Shown: positions 25,683-34,931, counted from the stretch's first letter. The stretch is 64,000 bases of DNA from Candidatus Sumerlaeota bacterium (GCA_016928995.1 JAFGJS010000125.1:31600-95599), one strand, 5' to 3'. Notes: generated from the sequence alone by a model not told the origin. Numbers and translations are program-made.

Positions 25683-26633
25683 TTGGAATCGCGGCCGCAT
25701 ATTCCCGTGATGCCGGAGGAAGTTGTCGCGGCGCTCTCGCCGCGCCCCGGCGGCGTTTACGTGGACGCCACGGCGGGTTTGCTGGGCCACACGCGGCTGC
25801 TGCTGGCGGCGGCGGAGGATTGCCGGGTGATTGCGATTGAGCGCGATCCGCGCGTGCTGGCCGAGGCGCAAAGGTTTTTGCAGGACGACGCGGCGCTGGC
25901 GGCCCGGATCGAACTGATCCAGGGCTCATACGCCGAACTCGAAATGATTTTGGATCGAGCGGGCGTCGAACGGATTGACGGCGTCATTTTTGATTTAGGA
26001 GCGAACAGCCTCCAGTTTGATCGAGGCGAATATGGATTTTCGTTTCAGCAGGACGGACCGCTGTCGATGCTTTTCGATCCGCAAAGCGGCGAAACATCGG
26101 CGGAGGAGTTCGTGAATCGAGCGGATGAAAGGACGTTGGCTGATGTCATATATCGTTACGGTGAAGAGCGCGCATCCCGAAAAGTTGCGCGAGCTATCGT
26201 CGAAGCAAGACGCCGACGACCTCTGCGCACGACTTTTGATCTGGCGCAAGTGGTGCGCTCAGTTGTTCGAAAGTCCCAGCGAGACCGGCAGGATGAGTGC
26301 GTGCGAACATTCCAGGCCTTGCGAATCTATTGCAACCGGGAGTTCGAGCATCTGAAGCAAGGCCTGCCGGCGGCGATCAACCGGCTGGCGGCAGGCGGAA
26401 CGGCGGCGACGCTCTCGTTCCATTCGGGCGAGGACCGGATTTGCAAGCAGATCATGCGCCAGGCGGCGGGAAAGTTGACCGAGATTCATGAGGCGCCGGT
26501 TCCGGAGGTGGAGTTCAAGGGCGAGTTTGAACTGGTTTGGAAAAAACCGCAACTGCCCACTCCGGCGGAGATGAGTCTGAATCCGCGCAGCCGCAGCGCA
26601 AAATTACGAGCGATTCGCCGGGTGAGCGGATAG
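25683..26633 (+). CDS. rsmH: 16S rRNA m4C1402 methyltransferase RsmH (MraW)
   Basis: A SAM-dependent methyltransferase that N4-methylates C1402 of 16S rRNA. Family segments: RPHIPVMPEEVVAALSPRPG, GVYVDATAGLLGHTRLLL (SAM loop), VIAIERDPRVLAEAQ, FDLGANSLQFDRGEYGFSFQ, RTFQALRIYCNREFEHLKQG, TLSFHSGEDRICKQ and NPRSRSAKLRAIRR. Several normally fixed positions differ: DLGVSS reads DLGANS, DGPLDMR reads DGPLSML and FHSLEDR reads FHSGEDR. The track starts with TTG at 25635, but AGGAAGGAAGAGAG immediately before the TTG at 25683 supports that codon, giving 316 residues. It lies 82 bases after mraZ and before ftsL. Confidence 0.93.
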   Translation: MESRPHIPVMPEEVVAALSPRPGGVYVDATAGLLGHTRLLLAAAEDCRVIAIERDPRVLAEAQRFLQDDAALAARIELIQGSYAELEMILDRAGVERIDGVIFDLGANSLQFDRGEYGFSFQQDGPLSMLFDPQSGETSAEEFVNRADERTLADVIYRYGEERASRKVARAIVEARRRRPLRTTFDLAQVVRSVVRKSQRDRQDECVRTFQALRIYCNREFEHLKQGLPAAINRLAAGGTAATLSFHSGEDRICKQIMRQAAGKLTEIHEAPVPEVEFKGEFELVWKKPQLPTPAEMSLNPRSRSAKLRAIRRVSG

Positions 26634-26723
26634 ACAAAATGCAGGCGGCGGAGAAACAAAGACAAGCAGAGCGAGTCTAAGACGATAGACAGCAGGAACA
26701 GCGGCAAAGGAGCCGCAAGAGCC

Positions 26724-27176
26724 ATGATCGGCCGATACATACAGAGATTGTTCAAGTACAAGAAGGGCGGCGTGAGCTATCGCACGATGGCTCGTGCGCT
26801 GATCATGATCACCATGTGCACGGCGCTGGCGTATGGCCGCGTGTGGCTGTTGTTCGACATGAAGGACAAACGGATCACGGCGGCGCAGCTGCAGGAGTTG
26901 TCTTTGAAGCATGAGCAGACGAAGCAGCTGTTGGCTAACGAGCTGCGGGAATTGCAGCGCGGCGACCGGTTGCTGGCCGTTGCGCGCGACGAGCTGAAGA
27001 TGGTTTCGCCGGCTCCGACGGAAATCGCCAAGTTGATCGTATCGAAGGAAATGCAAGCGAAGTATGACCTGGCGTCTACGCGCCAGGTTGATGCAGCAGG
27101 CGGCAAAGCTGATCCAGAGCGGGGGGGCCTAAGCGTGCTTGTGGCGGCTCTGACTTCTCTGGACGCCAGACGTTAA
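26724..27176 (+). CDS. ftsL: FtsL-like divisome protein
   Basis: A 150-residue bitopic protein: a short basic cytoplasmic N-terminus (MIGRYIQRLFKYKKGG), one membrane helix (ALIMITMCTALAYGRVWLLF), then a periplasmic coiled coil (AAQLQELSLKHEQTKQLLAN) ending in LLAVARDELKMVSPAP, which matches the FtsL AREELGMVxP end motif. After that comes a less ordered 40-residue tail longer than usual. Placement between rsmH and ftsI is the standard dcw position. FtsL forms a complex with FtsB and FtsQ to control FtsWI. Sequence similarity alone would be weak; the topology and position carry the call. GGAG lies upstream of the ATG. Confidence 0.8.
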   Translation: MIGRYIQRLFKYKKGGVSYRTMARALIMITMCTALAYGRVWLLFDMKDKRITAAQLQELSLKHEQTKQLLANELRELQRGDRLLAVARDELKMVSPAPTEIAKLIVSKEMQAKYDLASTRQVDAAGGKADPERGGLSVLVAALTSLDARR

Positions 27177-27914
27177 GAAATTAAGCGCGAGCGGTCTGGC
27201 AAAACAATGCGGCTGCGCCGGGAAGCCGGTTTTCGAATCGGTCCGCGCTCATTAGGATGATTGTACGGTCTCTGGAATGAGAGCGAAAATCGCAGGCGGA
27301 AATGGGGCCGACCCCCTCGCGGGATATGCGACAGGACTCCCGCATCGGCCCCTTTCCGGGTCTCTGGAAAATCTTAATTTCGCCATGGCTTTCAGGCAAG
27401 CGGAAAAACATGGCGAGGCGAAAAGAAAGGAGGACGCAGCACCTTCATGACATTTTGTGGCTGGGCCGGCCGCTGCTGGAACATGATTCAGCGCACGTAC
27501 CTGCACTTTCGAATGATCGCGCTGTGATCTCGCAGATTTTCTTGCTCTTTGCGGCGATCCTGATGAGGATCGCCGCTCGCTCCCGCGCCTGTGATCGTTA
27601 CCGTTCCTGTTCCCGCTGCGCTCTTGATGAAGCTGCCAATCCCGCTCGTAGGGGTTAATAGAGAACCCCAAGATTCATGTTGAAGCACCGACGGCCTCAG
27701 GCGCTGGAGGATCCAAACTTGATTCCGCATCGAGGCGTGCCCCCTCATTCCTCGAAGCAGCGAGTCCGGCTCAGCCCATAAAAAATTGTATTTTAGATTT
27801 GTGAATTTAGATTTTTGATTATTTGTCGGCGGCTTATTCAAAAATCGAAAATCTAAATTCTAAAATTGAGCGTATATTTCGCGCAGGCGAATCTTCCTTC
27901 AAGAAGCCAGCCTC
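27177..27914. other. 738-bp gap inside the division cluster with stacked hairpins
   Basis: ftsL and ftsI normally touch or nearly touch. Here the gap holds no ORF with family features, but three inverted repeats: a two-tier stem at 27304-27352 (ggggccga/tcggcccc enclosing gcggga/tcccgc), an 11-bp stem at 27551-27576 (gcggcgatcct/aggatcgccgc) and an AT-rich hairpin at 27803-27860. A tiny ORF at 27677-27781 (MLKHRRPQALEDPN, 34 codons) lacks a ribosome-binding site. It could be a structured leader of ftsI or the remains of a lost gene. Confidence 0.55.
27803..27860. repeat. AT-rich inverted repeat upstream of ftsI
   Basis: gaatttagatttttgatt and aaaatcgaaaatctaaattc are nearly perfect reverse complements around a GC-rich loop (gtcggcggctt). 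The word gaattTAGATTT recurs in the flank. It ends about 55 bases before the ftsI start. Confidence 0.6.
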
Positions 27915-29930
27915 ATGTTTCACAAATTCTACCGTGGCCGGATCATTCTAGCGTTATTTCTGTTTTGGGCTGCGACAATCGGCATTGTCGTGCGGCTGGC
28001 ATTCCTGCAATTCGTCAACCATGCTTATTGGCAGGAACTGGCCAACGAACAGCAACAGAGCACCGTGACCGTAAAGCCGCATCGCGGGCATATCTACAGC
28101 CGCAACCACGTGGCGCTGGCGTCCAGCCAGCAGATGAACAGCCTTTACGCTACGACGGCGGTGATCCCGGAATCCTTGCATTACGATCTCGCCGAGGAAC
28201 TGGGCAAAATTCTCGACATGAAACGCGGGGAGATTCACAAGGTTCTGAAGCGCAAAGGCTACCCGCCCATCGCGCGCAAGATCACGCTGGAACAAACCGA
28301 GCGTATCAAGGCGCTGAGCAGCAAATTCGAAATGCATGAGCAGGCGTTGTATTTTCAGAAGGAATCCAAACGGATCTATCCCTTCGGAGAGCTTTGTTCG
28401 CATATCCTGGGTTTCACGGAGTTCGATGATCTGGGCGACAATATCGGCGTGGCCGGCATTGAGCTGAAGTACAACGAGCAGATCAAGGGCGAGCTGAAAA
28501 GCGGACGCACTCGCCGGATTCTTGGCGCGGGGAACATGGATGCGTTGACGGAGCAGCTGGTCCAATCGGCCTATGGCGACGATGTGACGCTGACGATCGA
28601 CGAAAGCATCCAGGACGTGGCGGAGAAGGCGTTGCGGAATCAGGTGAATCAGTGCAAGGCGGCGGCTGGCTGCCTGATCGTGATGCATGCGTCGAGCGGC
28701 GAGATTCTGGCGATGGCCAACGTGCCGGCGTTCGACTTGAACGAGCGCGGCGATTCTCAGGCGTTTCAACGGCGGAATCGTTGCCTCACGGACGTGATCG
28801 AGCCGGGATCGGTGATGAAAACATTCGCCGCAGCCGCGTTGTTGAATGAGGGTCTGGCGGAGCCGGAGACGATGGTGGATTGCGGCAATGGCCGCCCGTT
28901 ATATATTGGCAAGCGCGCGATTCGCGACGCGCCAGGACACCGTCTGGATCGGGCGATGTATCAGGAAGCGTTCCAGTTTTCGAGCAATGTCGGGTGCGGC
29001 AGGATGGCCCTCGATTTTCTGGATTCGCCGACGTTGCGCGAGTACATTCAGAAGTTCGGATTCGGCCGGAAGACGGGCGTGGAACTGCCGGGAGAAGTGG
29101 CGGGCAATGTGCCTTCGGGCAACTGGACACCGTCCACGCGCGTCTCGGTGGGCATGGGGTATGAGGTGTCCGCCACGGCGATGCAGCTGACGTCGGCCCT
29201 GGCCTGCGTGGCGAACGGCGGCGTGCTGATGCAGCCGTACATCGTCAAGGAAATCAGAAAACCCAGCGGGGAGCTGGTCGAAGAAACCAGGCCGAAACCG
29301 GTCGACCGGGTGATCAGCACGCTGGCGTCGAAGAAACTGCTGAAGATGATGGAGGCCGTGGTGGATGAAGGCACGGCGACCAAGGCGCAGATCGACGGGT
29401 ATCGCATCGCAGGCAAGACGGGAACGGCGCAGAAGCTCAATCCTGAAACCGGCGTATACGAGAACCGTTATGTCGCTTCTTTTGGTGGGATCGTGCCGGC
29501 GGATAATCCACAGCTGGTGATCTATTGCTGTATCGATGATCCGCAGGGCTTGAAATATGGCGGCGACGTCGCCGCGCCGGTGTTCCGGATTGTCGCGATG
29601 CATGCGTTGAAGGTATTGAGCATCGAACCATCGGAATATCACTTGGATCCGGAATTGATTATTGATGAGCAGGCGCGGCAATTGCGCATGACCCAGGCGG
29701 CGGACTCCGTGCAACAGGATGCAAGCAACCGGGAACGTCAGCGCGAGGCGACGCTGGCGGCGGGCCGGATGCCTGATTTGCGCGGATTGACCATGCGCGA
29801 GGTCGCCGTGCAACTGGCGAAGAGCGGCGCGCGTGTGAAATTCACTGGAACGGGTTTGGCGCATAAACAATCGCCTGCGGCGGATGAGCCTTTGCGCCGC
29901 AGCCAGCTTTGCGAAGTCAGTTTTGAGTGA
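27915..29930 (+). CDS. ftsI: Penicillin-binding protein FtsI (class B) with C-terminal PASTA domain
   Basis: A 671-residue septal peptidoglycan transpeptidase. A short cytoplasmic tail is followed by a membrane helix (IILALFLFWAATIGIVV), the class B dimerisation domain (HRGHIYSRNHVALASS), and the transpeptidase domain with the active-site SxxK in EPGSVMKTF (about residue 298), SSN in AFQFSSNVGC and KTG in IAGKTGTAQK (about residue 500). A PASTA-like domain (GRMPDLRGLTMREVAVQLAK) ends the protein, as in Spo/Pbp2x-type enzymes. It is part of the dcw cluster but lies 738 bases after ftsL. The next dcw genes (murE and onward) do not follow; an opposite-strand regulator does. Confidence 0.94.
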   Translation: MFHKFYRGRIILALFLFWAATIGIVVRLAFLQFVNHAYWQELANEQQQSTVTVKPHRGHIYSRNHVALASSQQMNSLYATTAVIPESLHYDLAEELGKILDMKRGEIHKVLKRKGYPPIARKITLEQTERIKALSSKFEMHEQALYFQKESKRIYPFGELCSHILGFTEFDDLGDNIGVAGIELKYNEQIKGELKSGRTRRILGAGNMDALTEQLVQSAYGDDVTLTIDESIQDVAEKALRNQVNQCKAAAGCLIVMHASSGEILAMANVPAFDLNERGDSQAFQRRNRCLTDVIEPGSVMKTFAAAALLNEGLAEPETMVDCGNGRPLYIGKRAIRDAPGHRLDRAMYQEAFQFSSNVGCGRMALDFLDSPTLREYIQKFGFGRKTGVELPGEVAGNVPSGNWTPSTRVSVGMGYEVSATAMQLTSALACVANGGVLMQPYIVKEIRKPSGELVEETRPKPVDRVISTLASKKLLKMMEAVVDEGTATKAQIDGYRIAGKTGTAQKLNPETGVYENRYVASFGGIVPADNPQLVIYCCIDDPQGLKYGGDVAAPVFRIVAMHALKVLSIEPSEYHLDPELIIDEQARQLRMTQAADSVQQDASNRERQREATLAAGRMPDLRGLTMREVAVQLAKSGARVKFTGTGLAHKQSPAADEPLRRSQLCEVSFE

Positions 29931-29943
29931 ATGCTTTGCCTTT

Positions 29944-29967
29944 GGCGGCAGGGTGGAGCCTGCCGCC
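29944..29967. terminator. GC-rich hairpin between convergent genes
   Basis: ggcggcagg pairs with cctgccgcc around gtggag. It sits between ftsI and the convergent XRE regulator but lacks a T-tract on either strand, so its activity as a terminator is uncertain. Confidence 0.45.
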
Positions 29968-29974
29968 TCCACCC

Positions 29975-30514
29975 TCAGATTCTCTCCTGCCCGATGAAGG
30001 AACGCAGACTGCGCAGGGCTTCCGCGAAGAGGTCTTTATCGGCGCCGCGGAACATGCCGAACTTTTGCATCACGCCGTAGATTTCCGCACCGGTGGGCTT
30101 GAAGACAATCCAAAAGTCGTCATCGCTGATCAGGGTATGAAGTCCTTCCGGCAATTCTTTATCTTCCAGGATGGACTTGCGGAGTTTATCAGGATTCTTG
30201 ATGCGCGCGTATTGCGGTACGTCGCTCTTCAATTGGTAGCGCTCGTTGTCAAGGGACGCTGTTTCATCGACATCAAGAAGATGCCGGTATTGATCCGGCA
30301 GCTTGGCGCGGGCCCAGTGCAAAACGGATTCACGTTCAGCCATGTTGCAATCTTCCGCAATGCGCATCCAGAGGGCTAGTGATGGACGGACGTAGTCATT
30401 CTCAAATTTGAAGATTGCAGGTCCGGAGACATCGTACTTTGCTCCGAACTGGTCTTGAGTCAAATTGAGATTTTTTCTTAGGTTGTGGATGATCTGACCC
30501 AGAGTTTTCGACAT
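29975..30514 (-). CDS. XRE-family helix-turn-helix protein
   Basis: A 179-residue protein with an N-terminal Cro/CI-type HTH: LGQIIHNLRKNLNLTQDQFG, then AKYDVSGPAIFKFENDYVRP and LALWMRIAEDCNM, covering about residues 5-65. The remaining 110 residues have no family I know and end in a helical stretch (DKDLFAEALRSLRSF). The ORF track starts at 30625; the ATG at 30514 (MSKTLGQIIHNLRK) is the natural HTH start with AGAGAG upstream. It is probably a transcriptional regulator. No target gene is evident; the AT-rich stretch upstream could be an autoregulated promoter. Confidence 0.85.
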   Translation of the reverse strand: MSKTLGQIIHNLRKNLNLTQDQFGAKYDVSGPAIFKFENDYVRPSLALWMRIAEDCNMAERESVLHWARAKLPDQYRHLLDVDETASLDNERYQLKSDVPQYARIKNPDKLRKSILEDKELPEGLHTLISDDDFWIVFKPTGAEIYGVMQKFGMFRGADKDLFAEALRSLRSFIGQERI

Positions 30515-30907
30515 AGGAATCGCTCTCTCTGAAAGTAATAAAAATCCAAAAACCGTCTCCTGATGCTTATACAACGGTGTCGCTGGATTCAATAGATATA
30601 AGTCTGCTAGAAAAAGACTTAGCATTTCAAGTGTAAAATCAAAAAAAAGCAGTCCAGTAAATGGTATAATAACAGAATAATTATTTACTCTTATGGTTGT
30701 CGATGGATATTATATTGGAATTGTTTGAATTAGTTGGCTTTGATTGGTTGAATGAGGAGTGAACGCTCACAATGTATTGAATCGAGTACGGTTTTGTGAT
30801 TTTTTGGATAAAAAAAAGGGTTTTTGTATCAACAATGCATATTCTGAGATTCTGGAGGGTTGCAAAAATGCGCCTGAATAAAGCGTCTTTTCTTGCTATT
30901 TCAACTG
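30515..30907. other. AT-rich intergenic region
   Basis: About 390 bases between the XRE gene start and the 3' end of the GTPase gene. It is clearly more AT-rich than its surroundings and has an aataattatt palindrome near 30680, which could hold the XRE promoter. I see no ORF or RNA gene in it. Confidence 0.5.
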
Positions 30908-32299
30908 TTATTCCAGTTCGGTGATTGTATTTTGCAGGTCAATCGCCATTTTTTCAATGTACGGGAACTGTCCGGAAACAAGATGTGCTTTTTGAAGTTG
31001 GTTGATCTGGGTTTGAATTTTCTGGCGAACAGGGCGCGGCCAATGACGTACGATGCCGTCGCTGGAAGATGCGGCGAGATTGAGCATGTCGCGGCAGGCA
31101 TGGGCGCGATTGCGCAAAGCGTTCAAATGCAGCAAGGCGCGATCGAGCGCGATCCAGGGGAATTGCTGATTCTTAACGGGGCCGGCTTTCAGTTGTCCGC
31201 CGCCTAAAGAGATGCCGGCGATCTTCGTATGGGCCAGCGCGTCCGCGGTGAGCCAGGCCGAAACGCCGCCGATCGCTCCGCCGACCAGCGCGCCGGTCAT
31301 GAAGGTCGCTCCGCTGAGCGCCGCGTCAATGCCGCCGCCGATCAGGCCGCCGCTGATCATCCCGGAAACCGCCAACTGGTTGCGGCTGAGTCCGAGTCGC
31401 AGCCAGGTTGATTCGGCGAATAGATCCTCGTCAAGCAGCGCGAGGTTTTCCTCCTGCCGTTCGATGCGGCGATGTTGATAGATGTCTTCAATTTCATCGC
31501 GGCAGCGCCGTTCACGCAGGCGCAACTGCTCCAGAAAGCGCTTTTCCAAATTCTCGCGCTGACTTTCCGTCGGATCGCCTGCGGCGCGCTCGACGAGGGT
31601 GAGGCTGAGCATGTCGGCAAGCATAGCGGCGATGGCGCGGCAGCTCTCGCGCAAACGCCGTTCGCGCTCACGATTCAATGCGGCGATGGCTTCGTCCAGT
31701 TCGGCGCTCATGTCTTCGCGCAGTTCGCGGAAGGCGCGCAGCAGTTTCAGGCGCTCCTCAAAGCCTGCCTGCTTGGCGTTGAATTCGCGCACGATGCTGA
31801 AGTATTGATCGAGCGCGGCGCGCCAGGATTCGCTATGATCCGCTTCGCTGATGCGGTTGATTAGCGCCATGCGCGGCTGGCCGGTCCAGGCCAGGATCTC
31901 CATCTCCGTTTCGTACTCCGGGCTGTAAGGCCGGGAGCCGTCCACAACATAGAGGATGCCCGCGCCGTCCACGATAGGGCGGAGTAACTTGCACTCCTCG
32001 GGAAAGCGGCCCGTCGCGGCGTGCTCCTCCAGGAAACGGCGCACCGCCGCAGGACGACCCGCTGCGCCGCTTTCGTGCTCGCGCAGCCAGGCCAGCGCAT
32101 GACGGGCCTGTTCGAAACCGGGCGTGTCGATCAGCGTGAAGAGCGTCCGTCCGTCGATGCGCAAGGGAAACTCGCGGCATTCGATGGTCGTGCCGGCTTC
32201 GCGGGCGATGGCCACCGAGTCGTCTTCGGCTAGCGTGGAGACGATGCTGGATTTGCCCTTGTTCACATGGCCCACGACAGCGAAGAGGAAACGGCTCAT
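30908..32299 (-). CDS. GTPase with DUF3482-like C-terminal region
   Basis: A 463-residue TrmE/Era-like GTPase. It has the P-loop GHVNKGKSS, a switch-like TTIECREFPL, and DTPG at G3. The usual NKxD (G4) is replaced by LINRISEAD. The middle is helical and charged; near residue 310 there is a glycine-rich membrane-like stretch (SGMISGGLIGGGIDAALSGA ... GALVGGAIGG). It follows the DUF2868 membrane gene with an ATGA overlap, and the start at 32299 has GGAGGAG eight bases upstream (the track start at 32338 is too early). DUF2868 and DUF3482 genes are a recurring pair in bacteria; the job of the pair is not known to me. A membrane-associated GTPase switch is the inference. Confidence 0.8.
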   Translation of the reverse strand: MSRFLFAVVGHVNKGKSSIVSTLAEDDSVAIAREAGTTIECREFPLRIDGRTLFTLIDTPGFEQARHALAWLREHESGAAGRPAAVRRFLEEHAATGRFPEECKLLRPIVDGAGILYVVDGSRPYSPEYETEMEILAWTGQPRMALINRISEADHSESWRAALDQYFSIVREFNAKQAGFEERLKLLRAFRELREDMSAELDEAIAALNRERERRLRESCRAIAAMLADMLSLTLVERAAGDPTESQRENLEKRFLEQLRLRERRCRDEIEDIYQHRRIERQEENLALLDEDLFAESTWLRLGLSRNQLAVSGMISGGLIGGGIDAALSGATFMTGALVGGAIGGVSAWLTADALAHTKIAGISLGGGQLKAGPVKNQQFPWIALDRALLHLNALRNRAHACRDMLNLAASSSDGIVRHWPRPVRQKIQTQINQLQKAHLVSGQFPYIEKMAIDLQNTITELE

Positions 32300-33828
32300 G
32301 ACGCTCCTCCATTCTCGACGCGTTCGCAACGCAGCCACGGATCGCCGGTTTCCAGCGCGTGCGTTTCCCAGTCGCTGAATTCAGCGTCGCCGGGCGGAAT
32401 GAACGCGTCGTTTTCAAAATGCACGGGCAACAGGATGATGGATCGCCGCGGTCCGGCGGCTTTGCGCAGTTCCGCGATAAAGTTGAGACAATCGCGCGTG
32501 GGCGATTCGTAGGATTTCACCGCGAAGAGCAATGCGCCGTCTTGCTTGTCATTGCGGACGGCGTCGAGCGTGGCGCGGTCGGCCGCGATATCCGGCGCGC
32601 CGGCTTCGAGCACGCGCCGTACCGGGCGCAGCGAGACCGGGTGATCAAGCTGTTTGAGATTCTTCGCATCAAGCCCGGCGCCGCACCAGTTGATGATCGT
32701 CAGCGGCCCCAGTTCGTTGTCCAGCGGCGCCTTTTGCTTCGTTTGATGACTTGGATGATTTTCTCCGGCGGCCTCGGGATCCGGCGAACGCGCATCGATC
32801 AGAGCTTCGGTCATGCGTTCATACACGCGCTGGAATCCGGCGTGATCGAGCGGCGCATGGCGAGTGCTGTATCGCGTGCCGAGTCCGCAAACGGCGAGCA
32901 GCGCGATGCGCGGCAGCAGTCCATAGACCACGGCGCACATCAGCAGAAAGGGCCACCATTGTCCGGCGGATGCGCCGCTGAGTTTGGAGGGCGCGGCCGA
33001 GTTTTGCAGCCGGTAGTATTGCGTGTTTTCGATGACATCGAACGAAGGAACGGCGCCGGGCGCCCAGGCGAACCACGGCGCGGCGACGGTTTCAATCATG
33101 CCTTGAAAGCGCTCCGGTTTGATTTGCAATGTAGTGCTCCAGGCAAAGGCGAGATCCGTAAACGCAGCCAGCATGAGCAGCATGACGATCGCGGCAAGAT
33201 GAAACGCCGAACCGAAGACTTGCGCCAGTGTGAGCAGCAGCCTGTTGCGCAGCTCACCGTACAATGCATCGAGCGTAGCGGCTCGACCTATGACGTTGCG
33301 TAGCGCGTTGCGTTGCTTGCCCGGCAGCAAACGTCCGAGCAGTCCCAACCAGCGTCCGGGCGAGAGCGCGGCTAGCGTTCTTTGCAGCATAGTCATGCCG
33401 GGAATGCGCCGTGCAACGAAGCGCGGCAGCATCAGCAGCGCGCTGAGTAGCAGCAAGAGCAATTGCAGCGCGACGAAGACGCCAAGCCAGGGAATAATAT
33501 TGATCGGATGGGCGCCGTCATAATACAGCAGTCCGGCCGCGGCCGCCGATCCGGAGAGCAGACCCAGGACGAACAAGATCGCCGTTGCGGAGCGCAAGCC
33601 TTGCGTGGTCCACTGCCCCGGCGCGGCCTCCGGCGTTTTGCGGCGCTCGTCGAGCCATACGAGCAAGGCTTCTCTTCGGTCGAGTCCGCGATCGGCGATG
33701 CGCAGGCCGGTCTCACGATCGCGTTTGCGCAAGGTCTGGCGGTCGAGTGCGCGATCCTGCTCGAAGATCGCCTCGAAGTCAATCAGCGCCGCCAGGTCCG
33801 TCGCGCGTGATGTGGATGTTCGTGTCAT
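32296..33828 (-). CDS. DUF2868 family integral membrane protein
   Basis: A 510-residue protein. A charged N-terminus (LRKRDRETGLRIADRGLDRR) is followed by about four membrane helices: ATAILFVLGLLSGSAAAAGL, IPWLGVFVALQLLLLLLSAL, LAAIVMLLMLAAFTDLAFAW and PFLLMCAVVYGLLPRIALLA. A soluble C-terminal domain of about 170 residues starts with LGPLTIINWCGAG. This build and the coupled GTPase downstream (four-base overlap) match the DUF2868-DUF3482 pair. The track starts at 33930; I use the ATG at 33828 (MTRTSTSRATDLA) because the extra N-terminal residues look like upstream noise, but no strong ribosome-binding site decides this. Confidence 0.8.
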   Translation of the reverse strand: MTRTSTSRATDLAALIDFEAIFEQDRALDRQTLRKRDRETGLRIADRGLDRREALLVWLDERRKTPEAAPGQWTTQGLRSATAILFVLGLLSGSAAAAGLLYYDGAHPINIIPWLGVFVALQLLLLLLSALLMLPRFVARRIPGMTMLQRTLAALSPGRWLGLLGRLLPGKQRNALRNVIGRAATLDALYGELRNRLLLTLAQVFGSAFHLAAIVMLLMLAAFTDLAFAWSTTLQIKPERFQGMIETVAAPWFAWAPGAVPSFDVIENTQYYRLQNSAAPSKLSGASAGQWWPFLLMCAVVYGLLPRIALLAVCGLGTRYSTRHAPLDHAGFQRVYERMTEALIDARSPDPEAAGENHPSHQTKQKAPLDNELGPLTIINWCGAGLDAKNLKQLDHPVSLRPVRRVLEAGAPDIAADRATLDAVRNDKQDGALLFAVKSYESPTRDCLNFIAELRKAAGPRRSIILLPVHFENDAFIPPGDAEFSDWETHALETGDPWLRCERVENGGAS

Positions 33829-34344
33829 AGCGTATCCGTGCTGTCGCGCCGCATGGTGTTGAGGCTTATTGAAGCGCATACCGCCGCGCTTTGGCAAGCA
33901 AGAGATTGCCTGAGATGGGATATTCATCAAGATGATAATCTGCGGAATGAAGAAATGCGATCACTATAATACTGGCTTTTCGTAGCTGTACATGGTTTCG
34001 GGAATGTTGAAAGGAGACAGGTGATCGTTCTGAAGACAGGTGTATTGTTTCTATCGCTGAATGTTTATTGTATTGTTGTGAATTCTCATCAGTGCTCCAT
34101 CGATTGAAGGTGATTGGAAGGGTCGATTTCGTTGACGAAAATGATTCTGATTGAAATCCAACCAAAATCATTGATTTACATGTATATCTCGATGACTTAA
34201 CTTGATGAGATGCTGAATTAATGAAGGTTATGGCGTTAATAATTTTCGCTTATTGTGCATGTGAATTAATTCGCAATCCATGCTTGACAGTTGACAACAT
34301 TAAGTAGAATCTCAGCATGTGATTCAATGAAGAAGGATGCCACA
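33829..34344. other. AT-rich intergenic region before the hdr operon
   Basis: About 515 bases between divergent genes. The short minus-strand ORF at 33866-34171 has no family features. The right end holds the candidate hdrC promoter. The strong AT bias fits a regulatory region for the long hydrogenase locus, but I see no defined operator. Confidence 0.5.
34284..34310 (+). promoter_or_regulatory. Candidate promoter of the hdr-mvh-hyp locus
   Basis: TTGACA at 34284-34289 is followed after 15 bases by TAGAAT at 34305-34310; a second TTGACA lies at 34291. The spacing is slightly short for sigma-70. It sits 35 bases before the hdrC start, with AGAAGGA as ribosome-binding site. Confidence 0.45.
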
Positions 34345-34920
34345 ATGAATATTAAACAATCGATTCGCTATGACTCCGAGCGCTCCAATGAGTTCACGAA
34401 GGAAGTGATGGCGCGGCCCGGAGGTGAGATGATTCAGGCCTGCATTCAATGCGGGACTTGCTCGGGCGTTTGCCCCATGAGCAACTACATGGATCGCACT
34501 CCGCGTCAGATTATTTATATGGCGCGTGAGGGCTTCGGCGATGAGGTGCTGCGCAGCCGGACGATCTGGATGTGCACGTCGTGTTATGCGTGCACCGTGG
34601 AATGTCCGCGCGGCATCAAGATCACCGACGTGATGTACGCGTTGAAGCGCATGGCGATGGAGCGCGGCACGTATCCGCAGCGCTTTCCGACTTCAACAAT
34701 GGCGCGCGATTTTTTCAACATGGTGCGCAAGAACGGCCGCATCAACGAATCGCGGCTTGGTTTTCTGGTTTTCCTGAAGACCAACTGGATGCGCTTGTTG
34801 ACCAGCGCCGGGCTTGGCCTGGATTTAATTAAGACAGGCCGGTTTTCCTTAAAGCAGGAACAAATCAAGTCTAAAAACGAGTTGAACTCTATTCTTTCGG
34901 GCAACGGCAGACCCGAATAG
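34345..34920 (+). CDS. hdrC: Heterodisulfide reductase subunit C-like iron-sulfur protein
   Basis: A 191-residue electron carrier with two [4Fe-4S] motifs, CIQCGTCSGVCP and CTSCYACTVECP, separated by the usual 35 or so residues. These pass electrons between HdrA and HdrB in the cytosol. The C-terminal part (LTSAGLGLDLIKTGRFSLKQ) is typical of bacterial HdrC. The track starts at 34291; AGAAGGA before the ATG at 34345 (MNIKQSIRYDSE) supports the later start. It is the first gene of the hdrCBA-mvhDGA run and lies 11 bases before hdrB. Confidence 0.93.
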   Translation: MNIKQSIRYDSERSNEFTKEVMARPGGEMIQACIQCGTCSGVCPMSNYMDRTPRQIIYMAREGFGDEVLRSRTIWMCTSCYACTVECPRGIKITDVMYALKRMAMERGTYPQRFPTSTMARDFFNMVRKNGRINESRLGFLVFLKTNWMRLLTSAGLGLDLIKTGRFSLKQEQIKSKNELNSILSGNGRPE

Positions 34921-34931
34921 CGAGAGGTGTA

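Noticed and set aside
27252-27671. Minus-strand ORF of 139 codons in the ftsL-ftsI gap, with another at 27488-27841
   Set aside because: Compositionally biased (Arg/Ser/Pro), no family features, opposite to the operon direction and overlapping each other.
33866-34171. Minus-strand ORF of 101 codons before hdrC
   Set aside because: Located in an AT-rich regulatory-type spacer with no ribosome-binding site or family features.
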